This document shows, piece after piece, positions 1 through 10,020 of a stretch of DNA of 64,000 nt. Position numbers and translations under genes: made by a program. Every line of letters starts with the position of its first letter. Positions within the stretch are counted from its first letter, which is position 1. Origin of the DNA: Sympetrum striolatum (Eukaryota > Arthropoda > Insecta > Odonata > Libellulidae); the NCBI GenBank assembly GCA_947579665.1, contig OX388345.1:56969454-57033453 (forward strand), written 5' to 3'. A model generated the notes under the pieces. The model ran no database searches and was not told where the DNA came from. It saw only the letters and a list, made by a program, of their open reading frames with translations.

Positions 1-18
1 AAAAATAAAGCGTTTGTA

Positions 19-95
19 CACACCTGGCCAAAATTAACGCACCACCGGTCGTTAGGATCGCTAGGGAGGTGCTGCCTTAATTTTGGCTAGGACTG
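19..95. mobile_element. 77-bp palindromic Tc1/mariner-type mini-MITE, copy 1
   Basis: The two halves are inverted repeats of about 28-30 bp. The left half begins CACACCTGGCCAAAATTAAC and the right half, read on the minus strand, begins CAGTCCTAGCCAAAATTAAG. A TA dinucleotide lies on each side (17-18 and 96-97), as expected for Tc1/mariner target duplications, and the termini resemble the CAGTnCTGGCC type ends of that superfamily. There is no room for a transposase, so it would be non-autonomous. A second copy of identical length lies at 8314-8390. This copy has more mismatches between its arms and looks older. Confidence 0.75.
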
Positions 96-97
96 TA

Positions 98-798
98 CAT
101 CTCAAAATGTTTTATTGATTTGATTATTTCCAAAAAAATACTCTAACTGCTCTATCTATCCGATGATGTAAAATTTGCATATTTTGTTTTACTAAAAATC
201 TCTTGTTAGTTATAAAATTAACTAAAAAAATCCAGGTGATTAATTTCCCGAGTATATTTATTTAAAATTCATTGTTTTCATCGATTGAGATGGTATCTTT
301 ATCAAGGCAACCTCATCTGAGGAATGAATCGAAAAGGACCGATCGAGACCGCCCTCAATCGACCTCCTTTTTATGCACGAACCGAAAAAACGAGGATATT
401 GCGGGCAAATCGTGAATATAGGACGAGCAACTTTTGCGTTTAAGAGTAGAACAAAGATAATTTCATCTCAAAATTAATGGTATGCAAGTAAGGGAAACGG
501 AACTGGAAGGAGTTCAGAAAAGTTTTATATGAGGCTAAGGAGAATAAATCAGTGTCAAAGAGATACGGCCTCACTCTCAAATATTTTTGAGAACCTCGAG
601 ATTTCATGTCGGCGGTTCCTAAGCATTTTTATTTGAAGAAGTGAGTGGGAGAGATAAGTTATCTTAGGTTATGGATAAGTATATGTGCATAGTTCTACAT
701 AAACTAAACTGTTCTTCGTAACTTCGTAACGTAAGGATTTCAGTATTAGCTTCAGATTCTCCTTGCATATCCTTAAAAGAATACTTTGTCGAATTTTT
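98..798. other. No gene seen; AT-rich intergenic sequence
   Basis: Only short chance ORFs are present. I see no splice-bounded exon, RNA gene or repeat relative within the window. Confidence 0.5.
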
Positions 799-1076
799 AG
801 AGGTATAAAATCTCCAATAGCCGGCGTTCCTCGTCTCATTCACCGGTATTCGGAGAGAACAAGAAAGGAAACCGCACTTTTCACTTCTGACGTTGAAAAC
901 ATCACTTTCAAAATAAGTATAGAGTGTTCTTAAAAGGTGCAGTGCCCTTTCTTGTTTTCTCCGAATACCGGTGAGTGAGACGAGGGACGCCGAAAAAGAC
1001 GGCTATTGGATATTTTAAACCTCAAATTCCTTAACAGTCGTGCTCCAAATTTTCTTTCTTCACTTGTTGAAGTTAA
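799..1076. mobile_element. Foldback MITE, copy A
   Basis: Left arm (about 799-881) and right arm (about 932-1018) are long, imperfect inverted repeats. Shared blocks include CTCCAATAGCC, GGCGTTCCTCGTCTCATTC, ACCGGTATTCGGAGA and AACAAGAAAGG. The right side continues past the symmetric part (about 1019-1076) with a segment that also flanks the left arm of copy B (29441-29742) and forms most of copy C (23321-23395). The short ORF called across the arms is an artefact of the palindrome. No transposase is encoded. The superfamily is unassigned because no clear target duplication could be fixed. Confidence 0.75.
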
Positions 1077-4000
1077 AAAGAAGTATTTAGTTTTTAAGAA
1101 CTTTGCCATGGCTTTCCACATGATCCAGCGAACTCATATTGATTGTAAGTGTAAATAGTTTTAATTCCAATACGTTACTAGTTTTGGGTCTTTCTTCCAA
1201 CGGTACACTTCGGTAGAGATCCAGGCATGCAAGAAGTAAAATACAAGGAAATGATGCAACCGACTTACGTTACGTGACGGCACCCACGCGATAACACGTT
1301 CATTCACAGAAATCGTGCGAATCTTTCGTAGTTCTAAGACCGCAAAAATACGTGATGGGATGATGCAGACGCTTTCACTCATAGACCTTTTTCTAGCCGA
1401 GCGCCGTAATCGAAATTTGCTGTAAACGACAGTCGGCGCAATGGGAAGTGCAAATCACTCCTCTTGATCGTGGGAGACGCCCGTCTCTCCCTCCAGGGGA
1501 TGAACGCTTCTTGAAATGAATGGTCGACATATGAGTAAGGGATATATGCTTCCTCCCCACAGCATGAAGGAAACATCCAAGAGACAACTTAATGATCGCC
1601 GATCAAGATAAGCCGGAGTAAAATAAGACGAGTTACTATAAGAAGGGAAAAGAATTAATCTCAATTATGCTGGCAACTGTAAATATCAGGCGTGGTTGAC
1701 GTTGACGGAATCATCGTATTTTACTACGGTTGAAGGTAGCGTTAGATCATAATCAGAAGGTTTAGAGCTAAGCAGAAACCAGATGGGATAAAATGATCTA
1801 TTTTATAAATGAACGGAACGGAATGCATCCAAAAGCACAAAAAAGCAAAACTATTTAATGAATGGAGTTCGTGTGAAAGGGATAATGACACATAGTCAAG
1901 TAGTGTACGATATTTAAATAGCACTTACTATTTCCAGGCCACTAAATAAGAGCCAGGGAAAACATGATTCATTGCATTAGAGATTAGCTTCGAGTTTTGG
2001 CGTCATAGAAATAATAATCATGGCTTCATTTTTGAAGACGAATATAATCCTTCCTTTCCCCAATGTTATGTACCACACTTCTAGGACTTAATATCATCAA
2101 GCACAAGGCATGCCTATGCATATGTTCTCCGAAATAAAATTGATTTTATAACCCCTTGATGTAGATGTAAATGATAATTCTGCCATACTTCTCCCGCAGA
2201 ATGGACGGAAAAAAACGCCTAAGGAATGTTCTTCATGAATTTTAACTCACTTGCCCGAGTAATTTGTGCTAACTTATCCGGTAGCCCGGATGTATTCCTT
2301 CGTAACATTATCGTAAGCTTAAAATAAGACAATTATTGTAAATAAAATACATGATAGAAATTCATGCCTTAAAGATGAAAAGCAGGATGTTTCAAAATTC
2401 TGAGATATTAATGTAAACATACAAATTCGAAATAATGGCATAAAATCACCGGGTCAAGGAACGATCGCGCTCAGACGCTGTGGAAATCGGAATATAGTAC
2501 CATTACTCAGGCATTCAACTTTTAATATTGCAATAAATGGGTGGGAAATAACTTAACAAAAATTTAAATGTTAAGATTTTTCCCAACCATTTACTAAGAT
2601 GGATTTCGACGCAATTCAAGCTTATCAGATTCATTTCATTTTAATATTGCATCTGTTACGTTCTTAACATTCATTAATATAGCTTTAATAGCTAAATCCC
2701 TATACAATGGATTAAGTCTGTGAGAGCAAAAAAAAAGTCTTGCGAGTGGTGATACTGTGCGCTAATTAGGTCTCACCTTGAGTATGCCTATGAGACCATC
2801 GTAACCTTCATAATTCTATAGCTTTTCCTAATTATACCCGGACACTTAATAAATACCATCAGAAAATAGCGAATTACTGGATATCCTACATTTATTTTCG
2901 GATCAACGCCCTTATTACAGCTTACCCTATAAAATAAAATTGTATAATATCCACAGGGATTCGAAATAAAATAGAACTTGTATAACAATGGATATAAAAT
3001 GAGATTTATTACAACATTCGTAACGTGAATCAATATTTAATAATAATCTATTATCCAACTATATAAAATTAAAAACTTGAAAGAAGATGGAGTGAAAATA
3101 TAAATAAAAAGCACAACAAGTTTTCTTCGAATTTTAATAATACAATGGCTAGAGGTGTTTGAAAATGATTTTATTTTTTCTGAAATTTGTTGATTTGAAA
3201 ACCAAATTGTGGTGTTTTGTGTTTTAATTATGTTTCCTAAATTTGGTGTAACTATTTTTCGCAGAGTCTCATTTAAGCAAAGGAATAATATTTGGCACAC
3301 TTTAGCATAAACATTAATAGCATTGAAAATATTATTAACTGTAAATTATACAAAATATTAAATTAAATTTATTTAAAACTGTGCTGTTTACACCTAAGTA
3401 AAATGCTTCCAGAGCTGTAGATCAACAAAACATGATATTTTTATTAAAAACACATTGACACGATAGATGTTATGAAAAACAAAACATATTTATTCGTGGA
3501 ATTAGGCGAGATTTTGTGATGATCCATAATGAAAAGAAAGTTTTGTGAATTTATTCAAAGATCAAAGCTGAATACGCGTAAGCAAATATGTCATGAGTGA
3601 TCAAAATATGACAAAAATACGTAAATGATACAATTAAATATTGCACATTTATTTAAATCATACCAAAATTAAATTTCCCTCTCTTACAAATGATAAATGA
3701 AGCGAAAATCACCAAAATCCGTGCTGCTTATTAAAACTGTCGAAATTAGCGTTATTTCTCTAAATCGGCCACAATTTTCGTTATTTGTTGGTTTTATCGC
3801 TTATTGCGAAAAACAAACACCTCTAACAATGGCATATAATTGCCGTATAATTCTCTAAATCCTCGGTTCATTGACTCATCATGATCAATGGACCCAGCAC
3901 TAATGAGCACGTTCCTCAATTTTTCTCCCCATAATTGCAGGAAGACGTATTTAGATGCCATTAAAAACGAACAGTATGAAGAATGTTCAAGTCAACTTTC

Positions 4001-6018
4001 CTTGCTCTTGACTGTATGACGGATGATTACGGTATCCGGTTATCCCGGCGTGGGAAATGGGATAAAGGAAATTAAAAAATGTCAAGAGTAGTCTTCGTGA
4101 TGACCTTGATCAAGCATCACTCTCTCTCACCGAAATATGAAATTTCATCTGACACTCAAAATGTGTATTTTACTCACGAAAGATCCACTTATTTTCCCTT
4201 CCTTTGAATCTGTATACGCAACGCATGCTCCTTCCCCAAAGCGCTGGTTGATGCATTTATCTGGAGAAAGTACCCATGAAAATGAATGGGCAGAATACGT
4301 AGTATTCTCATGAAATATGGATGCGTGGTATGTGAAGCAATCTTGAATTAACGTGGGTAATCTGAATAACATTATTCCGTGGGAGATATTTTGGTAAACT
4401 TGGAAATTTCAACCGCGGTTTGAATTCTAAATATTGGTAAAAGGGAGACATAAATACGATATCGTTCCAAAAGTATGAAAAAATATCTGAATAAGATATT
4501 GCTCCAAAAATATGAAAGAAATATATTATTTAAAACACGTTTGGGCATAATATATTTTATGTTCATAAATATGAAATCGTTTTGTTTGCAGTGCCTATAT
4601 TAGTGTTTTTAAACTATTTACAATATAAAATACGTATTTTTGGACTTCATTTCATTTTGGAAGTCCTACAGTTTAATTATTTAGGTTTACTACATTACCA
4701 CTTGAAAAAAATTCAGTCACATATTAATTGAGTAAACTTTATTCTTAATGCCATGTGAATTGACGAATAGCTTATTTATGTTTTAGAAATAGGGAGCGAT
4801 GTGTAATCAAGTTTATGAGTCGAAAATGAAGTATTTGCTTTTTGGAACTCCATATCAGGTAATAAAAGTATTAAATATCAGAATGTGAAAATGACTCTTT
4901 ATATTTAAGTGAAATTTTTATGTTGTGGTTTTTGTGTTAGTTCCTTACAATTTATGGGCTTGAAACTAGCGAAGAAAATATAAGTTTCACAATGGAAATG
5001 ATAGACAATTATATTCTTTCTCTTACAAATAAAAGTTTGAACATGTATACGTTTCCATCCTTTGTTTAAAATTGTTTAGGTCAACCAGTTTGCAGGCGGT
5101 GTTAATGAAAACATAAGAATAGATGGTGGACTAATAAATAGCATATATGCCTAGAAATCAGTAGCAGTGTTCAATTCTGGCATTCCTAGAGAGGCAGGAA
5201 ATGTGTACCTCATAAGGGAGAAGATGGAAATATTGCAGAAGTGAGTGCAGATGCGATGAAATGAGTGAGAGTGAGTCCCTGATCGAGGCAGGGAAAGCAG
5301 AAGAGATGCTGTGAGGGTGTATTTCATTGCGCCGAGGTGCTTCATTAAGCGTGGGAGTGGAAAGTACTGTTCTTTGGAGAGATATGGGGCTGTGTGGAGA
5401 TGCACAGAGAAAGCGGAAGTCGAGTTGATTAGACCGGTTGGCATCTTTTTCTCTTGATGCAATCTTCGCATACTGCAGCCTTACACGGAAGAAAAACCTT
5501 CCACCTAAATATCTGAAATTCTTTACGTCTTACGAAATACCAAGAGGTTTTTGCTTAAAAAAAATTGAAAAGAAATATAAAGCCTGTTTATATATTTAAT
5601 TTGATCAATTTCGTTATAACGAAGCATAAGGTGAAGCTCTCTTCTTAATAATAGGTAATACTTATGATTTTTTCCAACACAAGCATGTCACCGCTTTCTT
5701 TATTTATAAATACTTCTTAACAATTATCTCATCTACAATAATGATACCAAACTGATGCGGTGATTTGACTGTAGTGAATAAGACGCGTGGTTCTTGAGTT
5801 GACTTATAACTTAATTTCTTTGAGGTAACGGTATTAGTTTTTTTTAATGTCTCTGTTTTGATTCTCATGGTACCCGGTGATGACGCTATCAACATAAACA
5901 TCAGTTGCGGTTTTAACTTCACTACACCTATGACCTTCCCTTTCTATATATTTCAAAACTGGGTTATGCAGTCTGCGATATTAACAAGCAATTAAACATC
6001 GAATTGGGAAAATAAAAC
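1077..6018. other. No gene seen; long AT-rich intergenic stretch
   Basis: Sequence of low complexity in places, with many short ORFs on both strands. None has recognisable domain content or plausible length. A purine-biased strand around 5160-5460 produces a 106-codon opposite-strand frame that I regard as compositional. Confidence 0.5.
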
Positions 6019-6177
6019 TAAAATAAAATCAGTGGTGGCAGATTTTACTATGCAGATTCCATAAATTTACTTATGCTATTTTTCATCGTATATTTCCCCC
6101 GAATTTACGGTGGGAAATAGTAGAAGTGAATTTATGTAATTCCACATAGTAAAGCCTGCTACCATCGATTTATTTTT
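6019..6177. mobile_element. Palindromic MITE of about 160 bp (second family)
   Basis: The left arm starts near AAATAAAATCAGTGGTGGCAG and TTTTACTATG. The right arm, read on the minus strand, gives AAATAAATCGATGGTAGCAG followed by TTTACTATGTGGAATTAC. The arms are about 50 bp each with roughly 80 percent identity by eye, joined by a unique centre. A single arm-like piece recurs at 28983-29029. It encodes nothing. The family is unassigned. Confidence 0.65.
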
Positions 6178-7620
6178 GCAGCCAGAACAGGCACTAAAAA
6201 AAATAATTATATTCAGTAACAGATTAAATACGTGAGATGCTATAAACACAATTACATTTTTAATTGCACTAAACTTATGCTACAGTTTCACAGATAGAAA
6301 TTAGCTGAGCATAGAATTTTGCAATTTTTTATTGGAATTTCTTTCGTATCATCAGCTTCGAAGATCGCAAAATCCATGCGTATGAGAACTCAATCAGCTT
6401 ATACTGCATTCAGATGAATAAGACGAATAACTAAGAATAATTAGATAAAATTATAACAAAAGAATAGAGAGAATAATCACCCTTGCTTTTACTGATACAA
6501 TGAACTAATATGTTTTGCTTTTGAAGGGCGTATATAGCATAAAATACGGTCTATTGATCCTTACATACTTGAGTATGTTTACTACCGCAGCATATCCAAG
6601 CGGAATACCGATTTTAATTCCTAATATGGACACAAGAATTGCTACGATAAAGAAGCAGCAAATCTAATATTATGCAAATTATTTCGAAAGTTTTAATTAC
6701 GTTTTACCTTTTCTACGGGAGGCACTTTCTCACAAAATCATCTCGCCACTTAAGAAGTCATTCATCCAGCCATTGTTTCCACTAAATACATCCACTAGAA
6801 TAGCTGCAACAATGTCGCTTTTAAATCTCACCTATTAAAACTCTCTCTCTTTCTCCCATTGATTTATGCCCGCCATTGAAAAGAGATTTATAAAGGCACT
6901 TGTATGTAAATGGGCGTGGACCTATCAACGGGGAGTGAGACGAGAGGAATAAAGATTCAAAAGTAGGTTCCGGAGGTATGCCGTAGAAAGAGACCGCGTC
7001 ATCCGCGAAACTTAGGAGACTTTGGAGTGAATAGAACCTATGGGACAGTTGTGAAAGTATTAAGTTTATGAGATGAGTTAACGGTAAATCCGAAGATGAA
7101 GGAGGAGAAAGTGATCGGAAGAAGGAATAAGATGGAAAGAGAGAGGAGGGTGGATATGGATTGGCAGTGGAAGATGGAACGGTGAGCAGAGGAGGCGCGT
7201 GACCCAGACAGCTGACCTCGATATGGGGAAGCGATGAGACAAGCATCCGAAGCGGCAGCAGATGAGATGGAGCAGTAATGACCAAGCGCGGTCGCGGAAC
7301 AGTCGCAGGGATGTAGGAGGCATTTATCTGGAGCATACACAGTGATTATATTTGGGTTTGCTTTCGAAAGCGGCAGATGAGCTCTCGAAGATGATTATCT
7401 CGTTGCGGATGAATGAGCAGCTGCGGCTTTTAATCGATGTGGAAGATGAATGATAGCGTATGATATATCGAGGCAACAAGGAGAACATTGACCTAATATG
7501 AGCGGTTACTTTTCGTATAATGTTCCATTTCGGTCCTCGCTATTACTGCCTTGGTTGATAAAACATTCCATGCAGAGCGAGCCAAGGTAGGATAATTTTA
7601 AAATAAATTAATTAAAATTA
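6178..7620. other. No gene seen; purine-biased tract in the middle
   Basis: From about 6950 to 7330 the plus strand is rich in GA-type codons, which opens overlapping frames of 81-171 codons on the minus strand. Their products are low-complexity Ser/Pro/Leu-rich and overlap each other in two frames, so composition explains them better than coding. The rest is AT-rich filler. Confidence 0.45.
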
Positions 7621-7624
7621 AAAT

Positions 7625-7700
7625 TTTCTACAGCATTTGAATATATATTAGTTACAGCCGAAGCAAAATATCGGTGTCTTCTTCAGACAAGTTGGAGAAG
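7625..7700 (-). repeat. Possible Penelope-like terminal fragment
   Basis: On the minus strand this reads TTGTCTGAAGAAGACACCG, then ATTTTGCTTCGGCTG. The order CTGAAGA, short helix, then a closing CGG or CGAAA segment resembles the hammerhead-like terminal motifs of Penelope-like elements. The closing half is altered, and no PLE coding sequence is visible upstream, so this is a weak call based on resemblance only. Confidence 0.25.
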
Positions 7701-8311
7701 AAACAATTAGTAATCAAAACAGTGTTTTGGACAATACTTCCCTGTAGCTGTCCACGATAGTTAATAGTACTCAATCGTGATGTGGGAAAAAAATCATGGT
7801 AGATTAAGTAATTCGGTAACTAATGAATAAAATGATTTCCTAATTTTTTTCAGAAATTCTTTTCTTACCTAAGGAGTTATTTTTTCTCCTCGCTAACCAA
7901 TTTTAGTAATCATCAAGGAGGAGGCAACTAATTGGTGGTGTTTTGTGAAAATATCTCTTTGTGCGAGACAACTGCAGGTTTCTCCACTTTCTGACGAGCT
8001 TATTCTTATCAATAAAAAAGTTAAGTTTGGAATATGCAAATTTACGAAACTTACTCGTCTTATCGTTTGCAATGTTCAGGAAAACCATAGTTTTCTGCCA
8101 AAAAGAACACAACACGCCTGATATGATGCAAGGACCATATTTCACTAAAGCAGTATATAGACTGCACCGATCAATATTTTTTATACTTATTATTTGTGTC
8201 AAAGAATTTTCTTAAACTTGACTGACTAAATGGAAAATAACACTGACTATTTTCAATCAGAATAACATAAATATATCACCAGCTTTACCTAGGCTTAGAT
8301 ATGCAAGGTAG
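7701..8311. other. No gene seen
   Basis: Two overlapping opposite-strand ORFs (84 and 99 codons, about 7903-8215) are mutually antisense. Neither contains a recognisable domain. I treat both as chance. Confidence 0.4.
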
Positions 8312-8313
8312 TA

Positions 8314-8390
8314 CAGTCCTGGCCAAAATTAACGCAGCATCGGCCGTAAGGATTGCTAGGGAGGTGCTGCGTTAATTTTGGCCAGGAGTG
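8314..8390. mobile_element. 77-bp palindromic Tc1/mariner-type mini-MITE, copy 2
   Basis: This is the better-preserved copy. The left end is CAGTCCTGGCCAAAATTAAC and the right end, read on the minus strand, is CACTCCTGGCCAAAATTAAC. The arms remain paired through GCAGCA, with only about 20 bp at the centre. TA lies immediately outside at 8312-8313 and 8391-8392. Length is identical to copy 1 (19-95), and the centre (GG[A/T]T[C/T]GCTAGGGAGGTGCTG) is also conserved between the copies, so the two share one ancestor. Confidence 0.85.
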
Positions 8391-8640
8391 TACATACATT
8401 GATTTAACTTGAGTAGATGTTTTGTTAGAGAACACGTTTACCATAGCATTTAATGCCTTGTATAATTTCATGAATATCTTCAAAGTTATTTAGTACTCAA
8501 ACATTCTAACGCCACATTCACAAATGATAATAAGAAATTCAACCCAAAATGTGGATTCGCGCGTTGAAGTCTCCTGAATCTGATTAATTTCTGTTCGTAC
8601 GGCACATCTTAACAGTGTATTTCACGGAGTGGAGCATCAC

Positions 8641-9060
8641 CGCTAAGGGAAAAAAGCGATCGTGCGCTATGAAATTCAAATTTCAAAATCCCCACATCTC
8701 GACGAATTCGATCTGAGAGGTTCTAACACCAAGCCCACAATTTCGCAGAGCGCTAAATGGGTCAAACATATTCACGGCTTTCCATACAGGATTTTTCTCC
8801 AGTTACCCAAAAATCGACCGAAGCTGTGCTTCCTCTTTTCCATCATATTTTCGTTATTATTTTCCTCTTTTTTCGTCTCTTCGGAAAATCGTGTCTTTGC
8901 GATCGGCTCATCTTCTCTGTCGTCACGGAAAGTGGGACAACGGATCGAGGGTAAGCATCGTCGAGATTTAACAAATGCCGTTTCACTTTCCTCCGCACAC
9001 GTTTTACTTTATTCTCGGATCCGCGCGTGCGTTTACGAATAAACTTCGAGGAATGTTTGC
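8641..9060. other. CpG-rich islet, function unknown
   Basis: A hand count gives about thirty CpG in 420 bp, far denser than the AT-rich flanks. A 126-codon frame at 8662-9042 crosses it, but it begins at GTG rather than ATG and its product is not recognised. It contains a hydrophobic segment followed by basic residues, and a donor-like AGGGTAAGC near 8948. It could be an unmethylated regulatory or promoter-proximal segment, or a decayed exon; the sequence alone does not decide. Confidence 0.35.
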
Positions 9061-9344
9061 TGCTTAGAGCGTCTTTGTCGGAAGTACCACCTGTTCATAC
9101 GTCTGTCGATATATTTTTTCTTTACTCGCGTTTTCCTCTAGATTGTTAATGGATGACTATTTCGAATAACAGAGAATTCATTAGTTATCGAAATGTACCG
9201 GGATTGATCCCTGGCGTATTAATCGTTAATTATGTAAGTAAATATTCATACTTTAATTACATAAGACCATGGATAAAGAGCAAGTAGCCTTTCCTACTAC
9301 AGGAACTCATTAAGGGAGAGATGACCAAATGTCAAAGTAAAGAC

Positions 9345-9415
9345 CAGGGGTCGGTAACCTCCGTTCCCGAAGCCAATTACGGCTCTATATGGAATTACCT
9401 GAGTCTTCAGGTGTA
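9345..9415 (+). mobile_element. hAT-type terminal remnant
   Basis: The segment begins CAGGGGTCGGTAACCTCCG and continues with GAAGCCAATTACGGCTC. CAGGGGTCGGcAAcCT followed by GGCTC-type blocks is a common terminus of hAT transposons and their MITEs. The eight bases outside (9337-9344, GTAAAGAC) would be the target duplication, but I found no matching opposite terminus, so only one end seems to survive. Confidence 0.45.
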
Positions 9416-9678
9416 TAATAACACCAAATAAAGGTTTCCATTGAAACGAATCTGTTGAAGTACAACTTCGTGCTTTAATGGCCTTTCATCGGTTTCTGTC
9501 CTCTGTTACTTACAGATAAGATAAAAACACAGAATATTCATATTTTGCCAAGATAAAATTCACGGAGGAGGCCGAAATATAGTGGAAATCCGACATAAAC
9601 GAAAGGATTGCTAAATAAAACAGGTTTTATAAAATAAAACAGTAACTTTTACTATTCCACATACAGAAGTTAAAGTGG

Positions 9679-9765
9679 CGACTAATTTCGGCTAGGAATA
9701 GCCATCTTCAAGCCCAGGAAATACTCTCAATCCTTTTTCCTAGGCTTGAAGATGGCTATTATCTA
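9679..9765 (-). repeat. Penelope-like (hammerhead-like) motif forming a hairpin
   Basis: The minus strand at 9679-9710 reads CTTGAAGATGGC, eight bases, GCCGAAATTAGTCG. This has the same layout as motifs at 22947-22984 (+), 28269-28302 (-) and 28453-28485 (-), two of which lie next to PLE coding remnants. The plus strand at 9743-9760 carries a second half-copy (GGCTTGAAGATGGCTATT), so the two fold into a hairpin of about 25 bp. No PLE coding sequence was recognised nearby. Confidence 0.5.
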
Positions 9766-9910
9766 TCCGGAACAACTGAGTTCAATGGCACAATACATAA
9801 TTAAAAAGCTAATTGAAAAATGCTAACAGTTACCATGCAAAAAATTTGCCTTCTGAAAATATTTCATACAAGATATGTATGGAAACGTACATGTGGGACT
9901 GTTAAAAAGA

Positions 9911-10020
9911 TTATTATTATTATTAGGGGTCTTTATTAGGCGAGATTGAGACTAAAAAGTCTCCTCTTCCATCTAACGAAAGATCATAAGCATGTGAGCC
10001 TCTACTTAAGAAGAAATTAA
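9911..10020 (-). mobile_element. Solo 3' end of a non-LTR retrotransposon related to the 52.7-57.5 kb element
   Basis: Read on the minus strand, this ends in a (TAA)n tail (plus-strand ATT repeats, 9911-9925). Inside it, the plus strand has CTTTATTAGGCGAGATT and CTCTTCCATCTAACG, matching CTTTATTGGCGAGGTT and CTCTTCCACCTAACC of the intact element at 52729-52776. Between these blocks lies a six-base hairpin with a four-base loop (GAGACT at 9948-9953, AGTCTC at 9958-9963). Its bases differ from those of the intact element's hairpin but keep the pairing. It is a severely 5'-truncated copy of a related family. Confidence 0.6.

Noticed and set aside
6821..7336. 171-codon minus-strand ORF, the longest outside the retrotransposon
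   Set aside because: It is low-complexity Ser/Pro/Leu-rich, produced by a purine-biased plus strand, and overlapped by two other open frames. No domain is recognised.
8662..9042. 126-codon plus-strand ORF with a hydrophobic segment
   Set aside because: It starts at GTG, overlaps another open frame and lies in a CpG-rich islet that lacks stops for compositional reasons. No family is recognised.
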